Origin: Saitoella complicata NRRL Y-17804
Taxonomy: Eukaryota; Ascomycota; Saitoellomycetes; Saitoellales; Saitoellaceae
Direction of reading: 5' to 3'
Assembly (NCBI RefSeq): GCF_001661265.1
Contig: NW_017566994.1
Location: 124,001 to 188,000 of the forward strand
Length of the DNA stretch: 64,000 nt
Positions 1 through 11,195 of this stretch are shown here, one piece after another. The notes beneath the pieces were generated by a model, which had not been told where the DNA came from, did not search any database, and was given only the letters and a program-made list of their open reading frames with translations. The stretch's first letter is position 1, and each line of letters begins with the position of its first letter. The position numbers were made by a program, and so were the translations under genes.

Positions 1-518
1 GTTATCAAGGTGGAGTTTGCGCCGCTACCTCGCGAGGCTGAGGCTCGCGCAGATGCTGTTGCGCAGAACGGTACGTTTTGAGAAGCTTTATTACAAGGTG
101 ATCCTGACGGCGTTGTCTTCCAGATGGCTTCCTCTACGCTCTGCTTTCGTCGCTCGGCTCGTCCGCCGATTACACCCTCGTCTATACCTCTACTCCCCCG
201 GCAGACTCGCCAATGCATGTTAAGCGATCGAACGTGATCACCCAACGCAGGTTGGCTTCTCTCGATGCTACCTCAAACTTGAAGAAGACCGGTTTGTTTG
301 CTACATACCAGTTCGTGACGCCAGCAATTTTCATGGTATGCTCTTTCACCTCATACGTTTGACAGACGCAATGCTCACACAAATTCGTACAGAGCCTTCT
401 CGTAAGTTTCATTCTGTTGGCAATTTTGAGCGTCGCTATCTCCACCATGGCTGGCATGAAGGTGTCATACCGTGCCTTTGACACCGATAAGGCGAGCGGG
501 TTGAAGAAGAACCAATAA
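1..518 (+). CDS. BIG1/VOA1-type ER membrane protein, 3' end only
   Basis: Only the C-terminal part lies in the window. Three exons read in one frame: 1-70, 124-335 and 393-518. The introns are 71-123 (GTACGT...CAG) and 336-392 (GTATGC...CAG). The reading ends in a short lumenal segment, one strong transmembrane helix (SLLVSFILLAILSVAIST) and a short tail, KVSYRAFDTDKASGLKKNQ. This layout, with a YQFVTPAIFM stretch before the helix and a YRAFD motif after it, is what I recall of fungal BIG1 and the related V-ATPase assembly factor VOA1/Ac45. These are ER proteins needed for cell-wall glucan or V-ATPase assembly. Identification rests on about 120 residues, so family is likely and exact orthology is not certain. 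Confidence 0.6.
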
Positions 519-875
519 TCTAGGCAAAACGGCAGTAATTTGGATTTGAATTGCATCAAGTCTTCGCATATATTTAGGCGGACAGCTTCGTACAACCAGT
601 CGAAGTGTTATAGAGGGTCTACGTCTTCCCGCGCATCGCTGTGTCCATGTGAAGCTTATCAGCGGTGGTGCATTGTTCTAAGCGTCGCATACATCGGGAG
701 CGTCCGGGCGTTAATTACGAAAGTAGAAGGTAAACACCAATACAATCGACCGACTCGGCTGGCTTGCTTTCATATCGCAGCTGCTCATCCATCCATATAA
801 CTCCATCCCTTAAAGACGTCAGTCGCGCAACTGCAATAACACCGCGAATCGCACCCCAGTAAACCTACCTACACG
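519..875. other. Intergenic, BIG1-like 3' side to first GRGGxGN gene
   Basis: No supported gene. The short frames here are not family-like. This stretch must hold the terminator of the upstream gene and the promoter of the downstream one. I see no clear TATA box or repeat. Confidence 0.5.
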
Positions 876-1518
876 ATGGCATTGAACCCTGAAGATCTTT
901 CCGGAATTCCACACAGGACAGTCTCGCCAAGGCCTGTTACGCACGGTCGCGGCGGTGCCGGCAACATTGGTCCCGAGGAGTGGAGGGAGTACGTTGACGG
1001 CACTCTCGACCGCCCGCCTGTCATCAGGGTACGCCCGTATTGCTCCTATGTTGCTGCGGCGCAATTGTACTAACAGTGCATATCATAGGGAGCCTACTCT
1101 ACAGGGTAAGTGCAGCGGGGGATGCCCGAATACGTCCGATTGACAAAGTACGCAGACGTGGTGGAGGAGGAAACATCGAGACCAGTGGAGATCTGGAGAA
1201 GGCCCGCCTCGCTCAGGACCTCGAGGAACCTCGCAGATCTACTGACGGTGGAAACACCGAGTTGCCTGCTGGTCGCGGTACGCGTGCTCACTCATTTCGG
1301 CTTTGCACTATTACTGACAATGCTCATTAGGCGGCTTTGGTAACATCCAGCGCGCTCTCCACGACGAGCGCGTTCACTCCAAGTCTCCTGTACCGGTTGA
1401 GAGGACGGAGGTGCATCATCAAACCGAGGAAGCAAAGGTGCACGAAGGATTTGCGGACAAGGCAAAGAACTTTTTCCACAGGAAGCTCGCGGACGGCAAG
1501 AAGGAGGAGAAGGCGTAA
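876..1518 (+). CDS. GRGGxGN-repeat protein (DUF3602/PAR32-like), copy 1
   Basis: Four exons: 876-1028, 1089-1105, 1156-1277 and 1331-1518. The second exon is only 17 bp, and all phases agree. The product is about 159 residues, hydrophilic, and carries three copies of the hallmark motif: GRGGAGNI near residue 25, GRGGGGNI after the micro-exon, and GRGGFGNIQ before a charged C-terminus ending KKEEKA. The repeat defines the fungal DUF3602 family, whose yeast member PAR32 is a phosphoprotein that inhibits ammonium transporters under TORC1 and Npr1 control. That role is family knowledge and is not shown here. A second member of the family starts 222 bp downstream in the same direction, suggesting tandem duplication followed by divergence. 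Confidence 0.8.
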
Positions 1519-1740
1519 GAGGAAGCAGCAGCCGCAGTAGATAAACTCCGTACCGTATTGATACCCTATCCTACAACCTAATCACTTATCTATCTTATCT
1601 TGAGGCTGTGCAAATCGCATCTGCGGGAGTCTGCGGTAGATGTCGAATAGCGTCCCAGGCTGCTGCTGAACTGGTGCCCCGAACTGCACCGTACTTAAGA
1701 GGCGCGTATAGACAGCAACCGAACACTAACATTACAGATC

Positions 1741-2529
1741 ATGGACAAGGATCCCGGATACGAGAGAAGCACGGACGATTTGGAGACTCCATTGCAGAAG
1801 GGGCGTCGGAGTATGTCAAATCACCGAATCGAGGAGAAGCCGGCGTCGCAGCTTCAGTTCATGGGACGAGGGGGTATCGGCAACCATGGTGAGTCTTGAT
1901 CCGTCGATGTATTCGGCTTTTGAATTGGTGCTGAAAAATGTTGTACAGCATCATGGCTCAGCACGCTCGAGCAAGCTCAAGGAGGGAAGACGGTGAATAT
2001 CGACGCAGACGACTACCTCGGCGGTGACCTGAATCGCATCTTGACCAAGGGAAAGTCCCCAGCAATTTCGCGGACACTTTCTGGATCAGCATACGACCCA
2101 TCAGAAGGCGATTCGATGACTATCAATGACGACAAAGCCGATACGCCATCCAAGTACGTTCGGACGGGAAGAGGTGGCGCAGGGAATGTCACGGAGAAGT
2201 CTATGTTTGGGAAACTTTCTTCAATACCTAGCTTCTTGAAGAGGTCTACGAATGAGGAAAGAACGGCCAAGCAGGACCAGGAGCTGCGGGGAGGCCGCGG
2301 TGTGGGAAATATCATCGCCCAACGTGCGCGGAGGGAGGAGGCTGCAGATTGGGAGTTGGCAGTGAAGCTGCAAGAAGACGAGTTTAAGGTATATCTTTTC
2401 CCCGTAAGGTGATTGCATTGCAAGATACTAACGTGGGACTTTCAGCAACAACGTGAAAGCGAGAGGATTGCAGCGGAGATGACAGCGAACATGCAAGCAC
2501 CCCAAGGAGCTCACATGAAGCCACAATAA
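1741..2529 (+). CDS. GRGGxGN-repeat protein (DUF3602/PAR32-like), copy 2
   Basis: Three exons, 1741-1888, 1949-2388 and 2446-2529, give a protein of about 223 residues. Motifs appear as GRGGIGN (start of the repeat region), GRGGAGNVTEK (middle) and GRGVGNII (late). Serine-rich stretches lie between them, including ISRTLSGSAYDPSEGDS, and a helical tail rich in Glu and Gln follows (AADWELAVKLQEDEFK). The spacing of the motifs and the Ser/Thr-rich linkers resemble PAR32-like phosphoproteins. The overall sequence differs clearly from the neighbouring copy apart from the motifs, so the duplication is not recent. Function is unknown for this fungus. Confidence 0.8.
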
Positions 2530-3849
2530 GCGTTCCTATTGTGAGGAGCTTGAGGGGAGATAATGGTGTTCTGAGGCGAACTTCATGGGAAATCCTTGCC
2601 AATTATTCTGGGACTTTATCAGCAGTAGGTGTTACCAATCAACATCCTTTACCACTTGCGTTACTCCTGAGAAAGGCCGCTCCTGTCTCAACGAGTAAGC
2701 CTTCATCGAACACGAACACGTCACAACAAAAACACGCTTTTCTCTGCCGTCGATCTGCTTTCCGTGGTCTTTAAGTGACGGCTGTCTGTAGCCGGGGCGC
2801 GCTTAGGTAACAATACGTGCAGCCAATTTTGACGTGTCAGGTTGGTTCGCGATCCAAGCGGACAGGAATGATGCAATCTCGAGAGACACCTGTCATAGTC
2901 CGTCTTGTCTAATAGAACAGGCCGTGTTGGACAGGTCCGAACTGCTCTTGGCACTCCATGGCCGTTCGTTCCTTCAAAGGTTGCTCCGAACTCCCCTTGC
3001 TCAAAGGTCAGGCAACCCAAAACGCCTTTTACAAAGGTGTGAACGCCAGAACTTTAAAGGCTTGCTTAGGTAAGACGGGAGCAGTTGATCTTTCCGTGCC
3101 GTTTAACGGTTGGTCGAAGAGTACGGTGTCCCAGGCAGCACCCATCTGCTCTGTCGCGCCTGGGTGACAGGTTCCAGCTGCCGGGCCGATGGTAGATTTT
3201 CCTGGGTGGAAGTTCATATACTACCAAACCTTCAATGCGATCTTCAGGTCTAGAACGCCCAACGATCTGGGACTGTGAATGGGCTTTGTATCTAAATCGC
3301 TCCACCGTTTAATATGGGGGTCATATCCTTTCACCCGCGGAAAAAGCTGGTGCCGGTGGGTGTTCCTAATTCAAAACGGAGCAGACGGTAGACGCAGCTC
3401 GTCGAGGCGGCCATTGTTCTTGAACTCCGGTTCAAAAATATCCAATCCTTTCGATTGCTCAGGGTTTCTTACGATCGAGGTTGTGCTGTTAGAATTGAGT
3501 TTGACTAGCGTATGGGGGAATTGTGCCACGTGTGTCGTACGACCCTCGAGGTCTATTCGTGTAATTCTATACAGTAAATCATGTCCAACCCGTGCAATTT
3601 TCCACCGCGGCCGAGCCCGTTATGTCAGCAGCCAACTCAAACAGACAGCTGCGTTTCATGATTGCCGATAGTGCTCATTACGCGAGGAGTTGTACTCAGC
3701 ACGTTGCCGCCACAATATCTTCCTGCGGAAGGAAGCCCGAAACCGGCGCCCGCTGATAATGATGCCGTCGCTCCTGCTGTCAGGATCTGGAGCTATTTAT
3801 CAGGACAAGAGAGTGTAAAGTCTGCTGCGACAACCTCAAAGCTAAACCG
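2530..3849. other. 1.3-kb intergenic region upstream of velvet gene
   Basis: No gene that I can support. Several frames of 80-130 codons exist on both strands, but none resembles a known family and none shows a consistent intron pattern. It contains a TGACGTGT element (2830-2837). It probably holds the velvet gene promoter and 5' leader; velvet genes often have long leaders. An additional upstream velvet exon cannot be excluded. Confidence 0.4.
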
Positions 3850-4950
3850 ATGTTCATGGAGGCGGCGGGTGCCTCTGGGCGGCCGCAATGGCCGATACGA
3901 AGCACCGAGTACAGCTATTCTTTAGTGGTAGTTCAACACCCAGAACGGTGCAGGTAGGTGGTGATATGCCTCGTTATCCTTATTGCGATACTAACTCTTT
4001 GTGTAGAATGGCAGGTTTTGGCGACAAGGACAGACGAGCACTGAGTTAACTCTCTTGCAACCAACAAGCACAACGTACTCGATGCTGACACGCGACAGGT
4101 CCACCACCCTTTGTCAAGCTTATCATACGAGACTTATACGGTCGAGAAATGCCAGTGGACGACATCGACATTGACCGCTTCGTTGTCACTGCCGAGCTCT
4201 TCTCTGCCGACGAACCTGCCGCCGAGATGAACCTACTCTTACAAACCTCACTCTCCACACCGAATAGTCATACAAAGACTGAACGCGGAAAGCATCCTCC
4301 AACAATAGCAGTGTTGAGCACATCCACGTCAGATCCGTCAACTTCCTCTTTACCTACCAAACAGATCACCAGCGCTGTCACACGGAACTTGCTTGGCTCA
4401 GTGGTGCGTGCCTCTCACACGAATAGTAGAAATTGACTCATGCCTGCTTGCGTACATAGGTTGTCAGTGGATTCAAGCTAACTGATCTTGAAGGCGAGCT
4501 GGGCATGTAAGTGCTTCCTGTTCTGGTGCCTTAAATCCCACGCTTATAGTCTCACAAGCTGGTTCATCTTTAATGATCTGTCAGTTCGTACAGAGGGGAA
4601 ATATCGGCTGAAGTTTAGTTTCGCGAATCTCAACATGTGAGTCCTCATCTTGGTTTGTTTCAATAAATACTGACTTTGTGTGCAGGGGACAGAACTCAAC
4701 ACCAGTCACAGCCGTGACCTTCTCGAACGACTTCACGTGTTGGTCTGCGAGGAGGTTTCCAGGTGTCATGGAATCAGGAAAATTAGGCGCACATTTTGCC
4801 GAACAGGGCATACGGCTGCCTGTCAGGAAGGAGAGTTTGCAGATTTTGATGGATAGGGGCTCAAGGTCGAGTCAGACGTCGGAGGATGCAGAAAAAGAGA
4901 GCTCAGAGAGGCGAAATAATGAACTCATGATATTTATCTGCACAACATAA
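3850..4950 (+). CDS. velB: Velvet-domain developmental regulator, VelB-like
   Basis: Six exons (3850-3953, 4007-4044, 4099-4403, 4460-4506, 4559-4636, 4686-4950) join in frame to a protein of about 278 residues. Velvet hallmarks are clear: YSLVVVQHPERCRMAGFGDKDRRALSPPP is spread over exons 1-3, then VKLIIRD, TRNLLGS, FKLTDLEGELGIWFIFNDLSVRTEG and a C-terminal FPGVMESGKLGAHFAEQGIRLPVRK region. The GFGDKDRR form and the insert between the two halves of the domain (about 60 Ser/Thr-rich residues) fit VelB better than VosA or VeA. VelB forms nuclear heterodimers with VeA or VosA and links light, sporulation and secondary metabolism. The start is the first ATG in the frame; ATG at 3856 is also possible. 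The last intron pairs use acceptors chosen to match the family sequence. Confidence 0.85.
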
Positions 4951-4981
4951 GCTATGAGATATCTTTATTGGATTAGCTTCA

Positions 4982-7955
4982 CTACTCTTCAATCTCAACG
5001 ACAGCGTCTAGATCTTGTCTGTGGGATGATACCTCAGAGCCATTGTGGAGCGTCGAAGCCTCCCTTACCCCCTCACCCACGTCTTCGTCATGTGCTCCAC
5101 TTAGAGCCTCCATCTGAAGCACGAACCGTTCTTGGACGTTTACCAGCCAGCGTCTCAAGACATCCGGTTCCATGCTGCCGTTGTACGCTTGCGTCAAAGT
5201 CTCCCTTAGGTTCAAGAGGAGCTTTCTAGACTTCGCGCGCTTAGCGGCTTCGGAGTTCTCCTTCTGAGCCCGTGTACGGCTAGCAAGCGCGAAAGATATC
5301 CCGACAGCTATGTCAAACTAGTCAGAGGGCTTTCGTCAAGTATCGAGTGACATACCTTTTGACAAGACAGATTCAGGCAGCGCAACCGCCTGAGCTAACT
5401 TCAAACCATAATGCTTCTCCTCGTTCCCACCGTCTGCAACTTTGTACAGCATCTTCATGTTCTCACCCTCGGATTGGACTTCCGTATGAAGACTGACGAC
5501 ACCGGGACGATCCGCCAATGCGGTGGTGAGCTCCTTGAAGTGAGTTGCGAAGAGCACTACCGCCTGGGCTCAGATCAGCACGCGTAAAAGGAATGTGACA
5601 GGATGTGAACAAACCCCAGTATCCACAAGCGCTTCGCAAACAGCCAGAGTGATAGCAAACCCGTCACGAGTACTCGTTCCTCGACCCAACTCATCCACAA
5701 TGATCAAGCTGTCCTCATTTGCGCTTTGGAGGATGAAAGCGGTCTCTCTCATTTCTATGGCGAAAGTACTCGAGTTCGACTCCACGCTGTCGTCCATTGA
5801 AATACGGCTGAATAGCTGTTTCGTAATCGGAAAAGAAGCGTACTCGGCCGGCACGAAGGCCCCAATTTGTGCTATGACAGAGAGCAGAGCGACCTGACGA
5901 AGGTACGTCGATTTACCAGACATATTGGCTCCGGTAATGATCTGAAATCTTGTAGTGTTGGAAGCATATGTATCATTAGGGATATATCTATCCCCATGAA
6001 TTGCTTCACGAATCGGGTGACGACCAGACTTGATCCCCAGGGTGTCGGTGAATTCAGGCCGTACTATTCACACTGTTAATTGCGACGAGACTACCTGCCC
6101 GGAGCTACTCACTATAATCCCGCACGGTGCAAACATATGCAAAGCTGGCCAACATGTCCAACATTGCAACCCCTTCGCAAACCTTATACAATGCTCCAAT
6201 CTCCGACCTAATCTCGTCCACCAATGTCTCAATGGTCTTGTCGCTCATCAACAACACCTCCGTCAGCGAGTCCTTGATCTTGGCATTTTTCTTAACAAGG
6301 TCCAGAGTGGTGCACTGAATCATCTTCTTCTTCTTGACTACATTGATGAAACACAAGGGTAGCTCGGGAACTTCGCACGCCTCAAGGTCAGTCGGGCTCA
6401 ATTGAATATAAAAGCCACGGGATGCTTCGAAGTGAACCCGAAACGGGATACCGTGTTCCTCTACACGTTCATTAGTCCGTTCGTGATAACATGACCAGAA
6501 CACCACTCACCGCTGTAATGTGCTACTAGCTCGATCGCATCACTCGTGGCTTCCTTATAAGTCTGTCTGGCAACGTCTAGGAGCCCGTTCACTCCATTCC
6601 TCACAGCATAACACCTCTGATGCTGCAAAGCTAAAGCACCCTTCTGCCAAACTGCATCCTCGTTGATCACATTATCAATCATCTCAGAAATATGATTGAT
6701 GCGGTCGTCGAGACAGAGGTTGCGGATGGCGACTAGCAGATTCGAGCGGACCCCGGCCAGAGCCTCATGTACCGGCGGGATACAGCGAATGCCATGCTTC
6801 AGAAGGATCACATCGTTGATCCGATTTTCCGAGTGCTTCAATGTCGATTTAGTCGTAACAGCAACGAGCTATTGCAGGTTAGTGGATGTTGTTTCTTGGC
6901 AATCCAACATCACTCACAGCTGTCAAGAGCTTATCGAAATCCTGAAATGGTTTCAGAGCTGCCCTCACTGCAAAGAAGCATTCCTCCCTTCCCACAAGCT
7001 CCTCAACTACGTCCAGCCGGCCTTCCAGTACATTGAGGTCTGTCAGAGGCTGTAGGACATTCAACCTGAGTAACCTCGCTCCCATAGGCGTGCATGTATT
7101 GTTGAGAACACCAAACAAACTCGCTGTACTCTTTGGATTTTGCAGATTTTGGACTAACTCGAGAATCCGAACAGTAGAGAAGTCAATCAACATGGACCCT
7201 TCCGACGGCTGGTATGATAGACGCAGAGAACGCGGAGCAAACAGCGTGTGATGCGATAATTCGACGTACTTCAAGCACGCCGCCAAAGCAGATAGTGCGT
7301 AGAACTTTGCCGATACAGCAACCTTAACACTCTCCAGATCTTCGGCGAGTGTGTATTGCTGGACGTACTCCCGACCTTCGGGTTCGTTGAAGTACTTGCG
7401 AGCGATGGGTACAAGAGTCGCTCCAGGTAGGTTTTCCTCCACAATACGGCAGAGCTTGGATTTGGTGGGCGTCATAGATGTCATCGGGATAAGAATCTGT
7501 CGTTTCAAAGTCAGGCTACGAGATTACGGACCAACAAGTCTCTTTCACCTCAACAGGGTCAAACACGCCCAGCTTGTGCATCGTTCTCACGTAAGTCTGG
7601 GAATCGACTATCTGATCATTTCGCAACGTTAGCATCACACACCGCGTCCAAAACATGATACTACCTCACTTAGGACGCATTCAGCCGTAGCAAGGTGGAT
7701 GAATGCTAAGCCTACACTCGCCGCAACCCCCCTCCCTTCGCATATAGCCGCGACAACTTGCGAATCTACATGCGTTGCGCCTGTCCTCGGACGACCAGTA
7801 CGTGGACGAGAGCCACCCGTGGTTGGCCTTCCGGTAGCTGGTCGGCCAGTGAATGGACGGGAACCACGAGTATCGGTAGTAGGGCGGGAAGACTGTGAGA
7901 ACGTTGTCGGAGGACGGCTAGTATGTATGCTGGCAGCACGAGCTAACTGAGGCAT
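4982..7955 (-). CDS. MSH4: Meiotic MutS homologue MSH4
   Basis: Eight exons on the minus strand: 7665-7955, 7549-7611, 6918-7496, 6511-6868, 6113-6460, 5615-6063, 5356-5563 and 4982-5307. They give about 873 residues. A low-complexity Thr/Arg/Pro N-terminus leads into [20 protein letters not shown] and [12 protein letters not shown], as in MSH4. The MutS core, connector and lever follow. The ATPase carries a Walker [11 protein letters not shown], a DE-containing Walker B ([13 protein letters not shown]) and the VVLFATHF segment. The N-terminal mismatch-reading domain is absent, as expected for MSH4, which works with MSH5 to stabilise crossover intermediates. The exon 6 donor is GTTTGT, weaker than its neighbours. 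The stop lies 31 bp from the stop of the convergent velvet gene. Confidence 0.93.
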
Positions 7956-8146
7956 ATTATGGAGGTAGATAAAGGAAACAGAAGAGTTGGTTCGTGTAGA
8001 ATGTTGACGTTTGGGTGCGCTGCGTATCTCCTAGGCTGCAACCACCTACTTGATGCGCGGGCACAGGTCTTATCGATATCGATTGCAGAGTTTTTCGATA
8101 CACGCAAGAACTCACAGAGAATCCATTTTGCTTGATCTGAACGAGG

Positions 8147-9730
8147 ATGGCTACGTGAGTGCTTCGAATCCCACAGAAAGATTTTATTTACTGACCTCTG
8201 TCCAGCGTTGTACCCCCCAAGTCTAAGAGGCAACGTCTCGAGGCGCAGAAGCCGAGAGACATTGAGGAGATCCCTGAGGATGCTGGCAGCGTCTTGGTCC
8301 AGTTCCGTGCCTCAGATACCGGAGAGCTCGCAGGCCCAACTATCTCTATTCCCGCGAATGTTACGGTCAAGCAGATGGAGCTCCTTGTCAACCAATTGCT
8401 GGGCAACACCGAGGACCCCATCCCATATACGTTCGCCCTCGTTTCTGACGCTTCAAAAAATGATTCGCCTACTCTCGATATTGACGCGAACCTGTATACA
8501 TCCGTCCTTGCGCCAGGACACAAGTCGACCGAAGATCTGTTGACCCTGGTCTACACACCACAAGCCGTCTTCCGCGTTCGATCCGTTACCCGCTGTTCCG
8601 CCTCCATCGCTGGACACGGATCTCCCATCCTGGTTGCACAGTTCTCGCCAATCTCCTCGTCAAGAATGTGTACAGGTGCCGGAGACAACACTGCCCGTAT
8701 CTGGGATTGCGACACAGGTACCCCCATGCACACCCTCAGAGGCCACAAGAACTGGGTTTTGGCCGTCGCATGGTCTCCTGATGGTAAGGTGATCGCTACT
8801 GGATCCATGGACTCCACGATCCGTCTCTGGGATCCCAAGACAGGAAAGGAGATTGGTGGACCTATGCAGTCACATACCAAGTGGATCGCCGCTCTTGCAT
8901 GGGAGCCGCTACACCTCGTTCCCGCTGGCCAGTCTCCTCGTCTCGTCTCTGCATCGAACGATGGTACCGTCAAGGTTTGGGACACTGCGCTTCGTCGGGT
9001 GCAATACACCATGTCTGGTCACTCAGGTTCGGTCAGTTGCGTAAAGTGGGGCGGTACGGGATGGATCTACTCTGGTTCTCGGGACAAGACCATCAAGATT
9101 TGGGACGCAAAGGACGGAAAGTGTTTCCACACGCTCAAGGCTCACGCACACTGGGTCAACACTATGGCCTTGTCAACAGACCACGTTCTCCGCACTGGAG
9201 CTACGGATCATACCGGTCCCGCGCCATCCGATCCAGCGGAGGCGAAGCAGAAGGCGAAGGAAAGGTACGAGGCTGCTGCGCGTTTGGCAGGAGGCGAGAA
9301 GTTAGTGACTGGATCTGATGACTTCACCATGTACCTCTGGGACCCAGTAAAGTCTACCAAGCCTGTGGCCAAGCTGCACGGTCACCAGAAGCTGGTCAAT
9401 TGCGTCGCCTTCTCCCCTGATGGTCGTTACATCTCTTCTGCTTCCTTCGATAACAGTGTTAAGCTGTGGGATGGCCGTACCGGTACTTTCATTGCCACTC
9501 TTCGCGCCCACGTCGGTGCTGTCTATCAGTGTTCATGGTCCTCCGACTCGAGATTATTGGTCAGTTCGAGTAAGGATACCACGCTGAAGGTTTGGGATGT
9601 TGCAAAGAGAAAGATAAAGGAGGACTTGCCGGGACACCAAGATGAGGTTTACGCTGTTGATTGGGCACCGGATGGACAGATGGTTGCTAGTGGAGGAAAA
9701 GATAAGATGACCAGGATTTGGAGACATTAG
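8147..9730 (+). CDS. RSA4: Ribosome assembly WD40 protein NLE1/RSA4
   Basis: A tiny first exon (8147-8154) ends in GTGAGT and joins an exon at 8206-9730, giving MATVVPPKSKRQRLEAQ and about 510 residues. The N-terminal NLE domain (residues about 30-105, with VQFRASDTGE and a ubiquitin-like fold) is followed by eight WD40 repeats ending in DKMTRIWRH. In yeast Rsa4 the NLE/UBL domain binds the Rea1 MIDAS domain during pre-60S remodelling in the nucleolus and nucleoplasm. The length and the C-terminal end after the last blade match the family. The gene is divergent from MSH4, with 191 bp between the start codons. Confidence 0.95.
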
Positions 9731-9764
9731 AGTGTGAGACGAAATGTTTATCCATTTTTCGGGC

Positions 9765-10898
9765 CTAATTGGCACCCATGACACCGCTTGCGGGCCACAA
9801 CCACTCCGTGCATTGCGCGGGAATCTCAGCAGGCTCCACGTCGCCATTCTGCAATGCTCTGTAAGCCATCACCAATTTCGTGAATCCCTTTCCTGCCTCT
9901 CCGTTTCCGATCTGCACCTTCTCGTTCGTAGACTTCCTGGTGATTGACCCAACTTGGGTACAGACGGCAGCGGTACCGCAAGCAGCGACTTCGTCAAATG
10001 CACCAGAGACCACCTCAGTCCACAAAACTGGTCTGCGGACGACTTCCCATCCGAAGGAAGACGCAAGGTCAACGAGTGACTTGGTGGTGACGGACTTGAG
10101 AATGGATGGGGAGTCTGGGACAACGAACGTAGTTTTGTCTCCACTGTACTGGATTGCGACGAAGTTGGAGGTGGAGAACTCGTCAATTCTAGTCCGGGTC
10201 TGAGAGTCCAGGTGAAGGGTAATTTCATATCCTTCCTTCTTAGCAGCCGCGGCATGGCGGAACACAGGGGCGTAGTTTCCTGCAAGTTTAGACGAGCCGG
10301 ATCCTCTAGGAGCAGCACGGTCAAAGTCCTCGATAACGAGCGCGTCGACGGGCCTCAAGCTAGTGTAAAGTGCAGCGACAGGAGTAGCCCAAATAAGGAA
10401 AGTGAACTCCATGGGTGGGTGAAGAGCCAATTCCTCACCGGATCCGAACAATAACGGGCGGAGGTACATGGAGGCACCCATACCGTACGGAGGAACGAAC
10501 TCAGCGTTCTCAGCAACACACAATCTGACACACTCCAAGAACAAGTCCTCTGGGACCCGAGGAGCCATGATAGTGTCGGCGCTGATCTGCATTCTTGCAG
10601 CGTTTTCCTGAGGACGGAAGACGCGGATGTTGCCGTCTCTCATCCTGAAAGCCTTGAGACCCTCGAAACAGGATTGTCCATAGTTGAGAGCAGTACCACC
10701 GACGTGGAGCTTCATGTAGGGATCAGTAATGAACGCTGGTGCGGACCATTGACCGTCCTTCCAGGTAATGGCGGCATGGCCGTTAACGGGAGTGATGCCG
10801 AAGCCGAGGGATTTCCAATCGAAAGAGGGGCTACAGTCCATTAGACAAGAAATAGTAATTCAAGGTTGAAGAACTCACGATGCTTGAGGGGTGGCCAT
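9765..10898 (-). CDS. Branched-chain aminotransferase-like class IV PLP enzyme
   Basis: Two exons: a 20-bp start exon (10879-10898, MATPQAS) and 9765-10830, in all about 361 residues. Fold type IV features are visible: HVGGTALNYGQSCFEGLKAF for substrate entry, SSKLAGNYAP, whose Lys is the expected pyridoxal-phosphate Schiff-base residue, and the C-terminal EVAACGTAAV loop. It resembles BAT/ToxF-type fungal enzymes that interconvert Leu, Ile and Val with their keto acids using 2-oxoglutarate. There is no obvious mitochondrial presequence, so a cytosolic location is inferred. It is convergent with NLE1 (34 bp between stops) and divergent from eIF3b. Confidence 0.88.
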
Positions 10899-11195
10899 TT
10901 CAATTTGTCTTTTTGGTGTTTTGTTCAATTGCGGTGTGTCAGCGACGCCGGCCAAAGCGTGGGGAACAGATGCGCCAATCTTCAGCAGGCACTGCCGTAC
11001 ACCACCGAGTTCTTCGTTTTGGACTTCAATCCTTCAGCCGATATTTATGGATTGTCTTTTAGAATCTCCTATTACTTGTTATATTCCCAATGGACCCTCT
11101 CTCATCGTCTCGTTGTTGGAGCTAGCGCGTATTGGAACTTTTACTGCAAGGCAACTTAGAACGTCGAGTACGAAGAAAGATCCATTGCACCAGAG
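10899..11195. promoter_or_regulatory. Shared divergent promoter, aminotransferase and eIF3b
   Basis: About 297 bp separate the two start codons, so both promoters must lie here. I see a T-rich stretch near 10905-10925 but no convincing TATA box or defined operator. Confidence 0.4.

Noticed and set aside
2840-2860. GGTTGGTTCGCGATCC resembling a tRNA B box
   Set aside because: No matching A box, acceptor stem or anticodon loop can be drawn around it.
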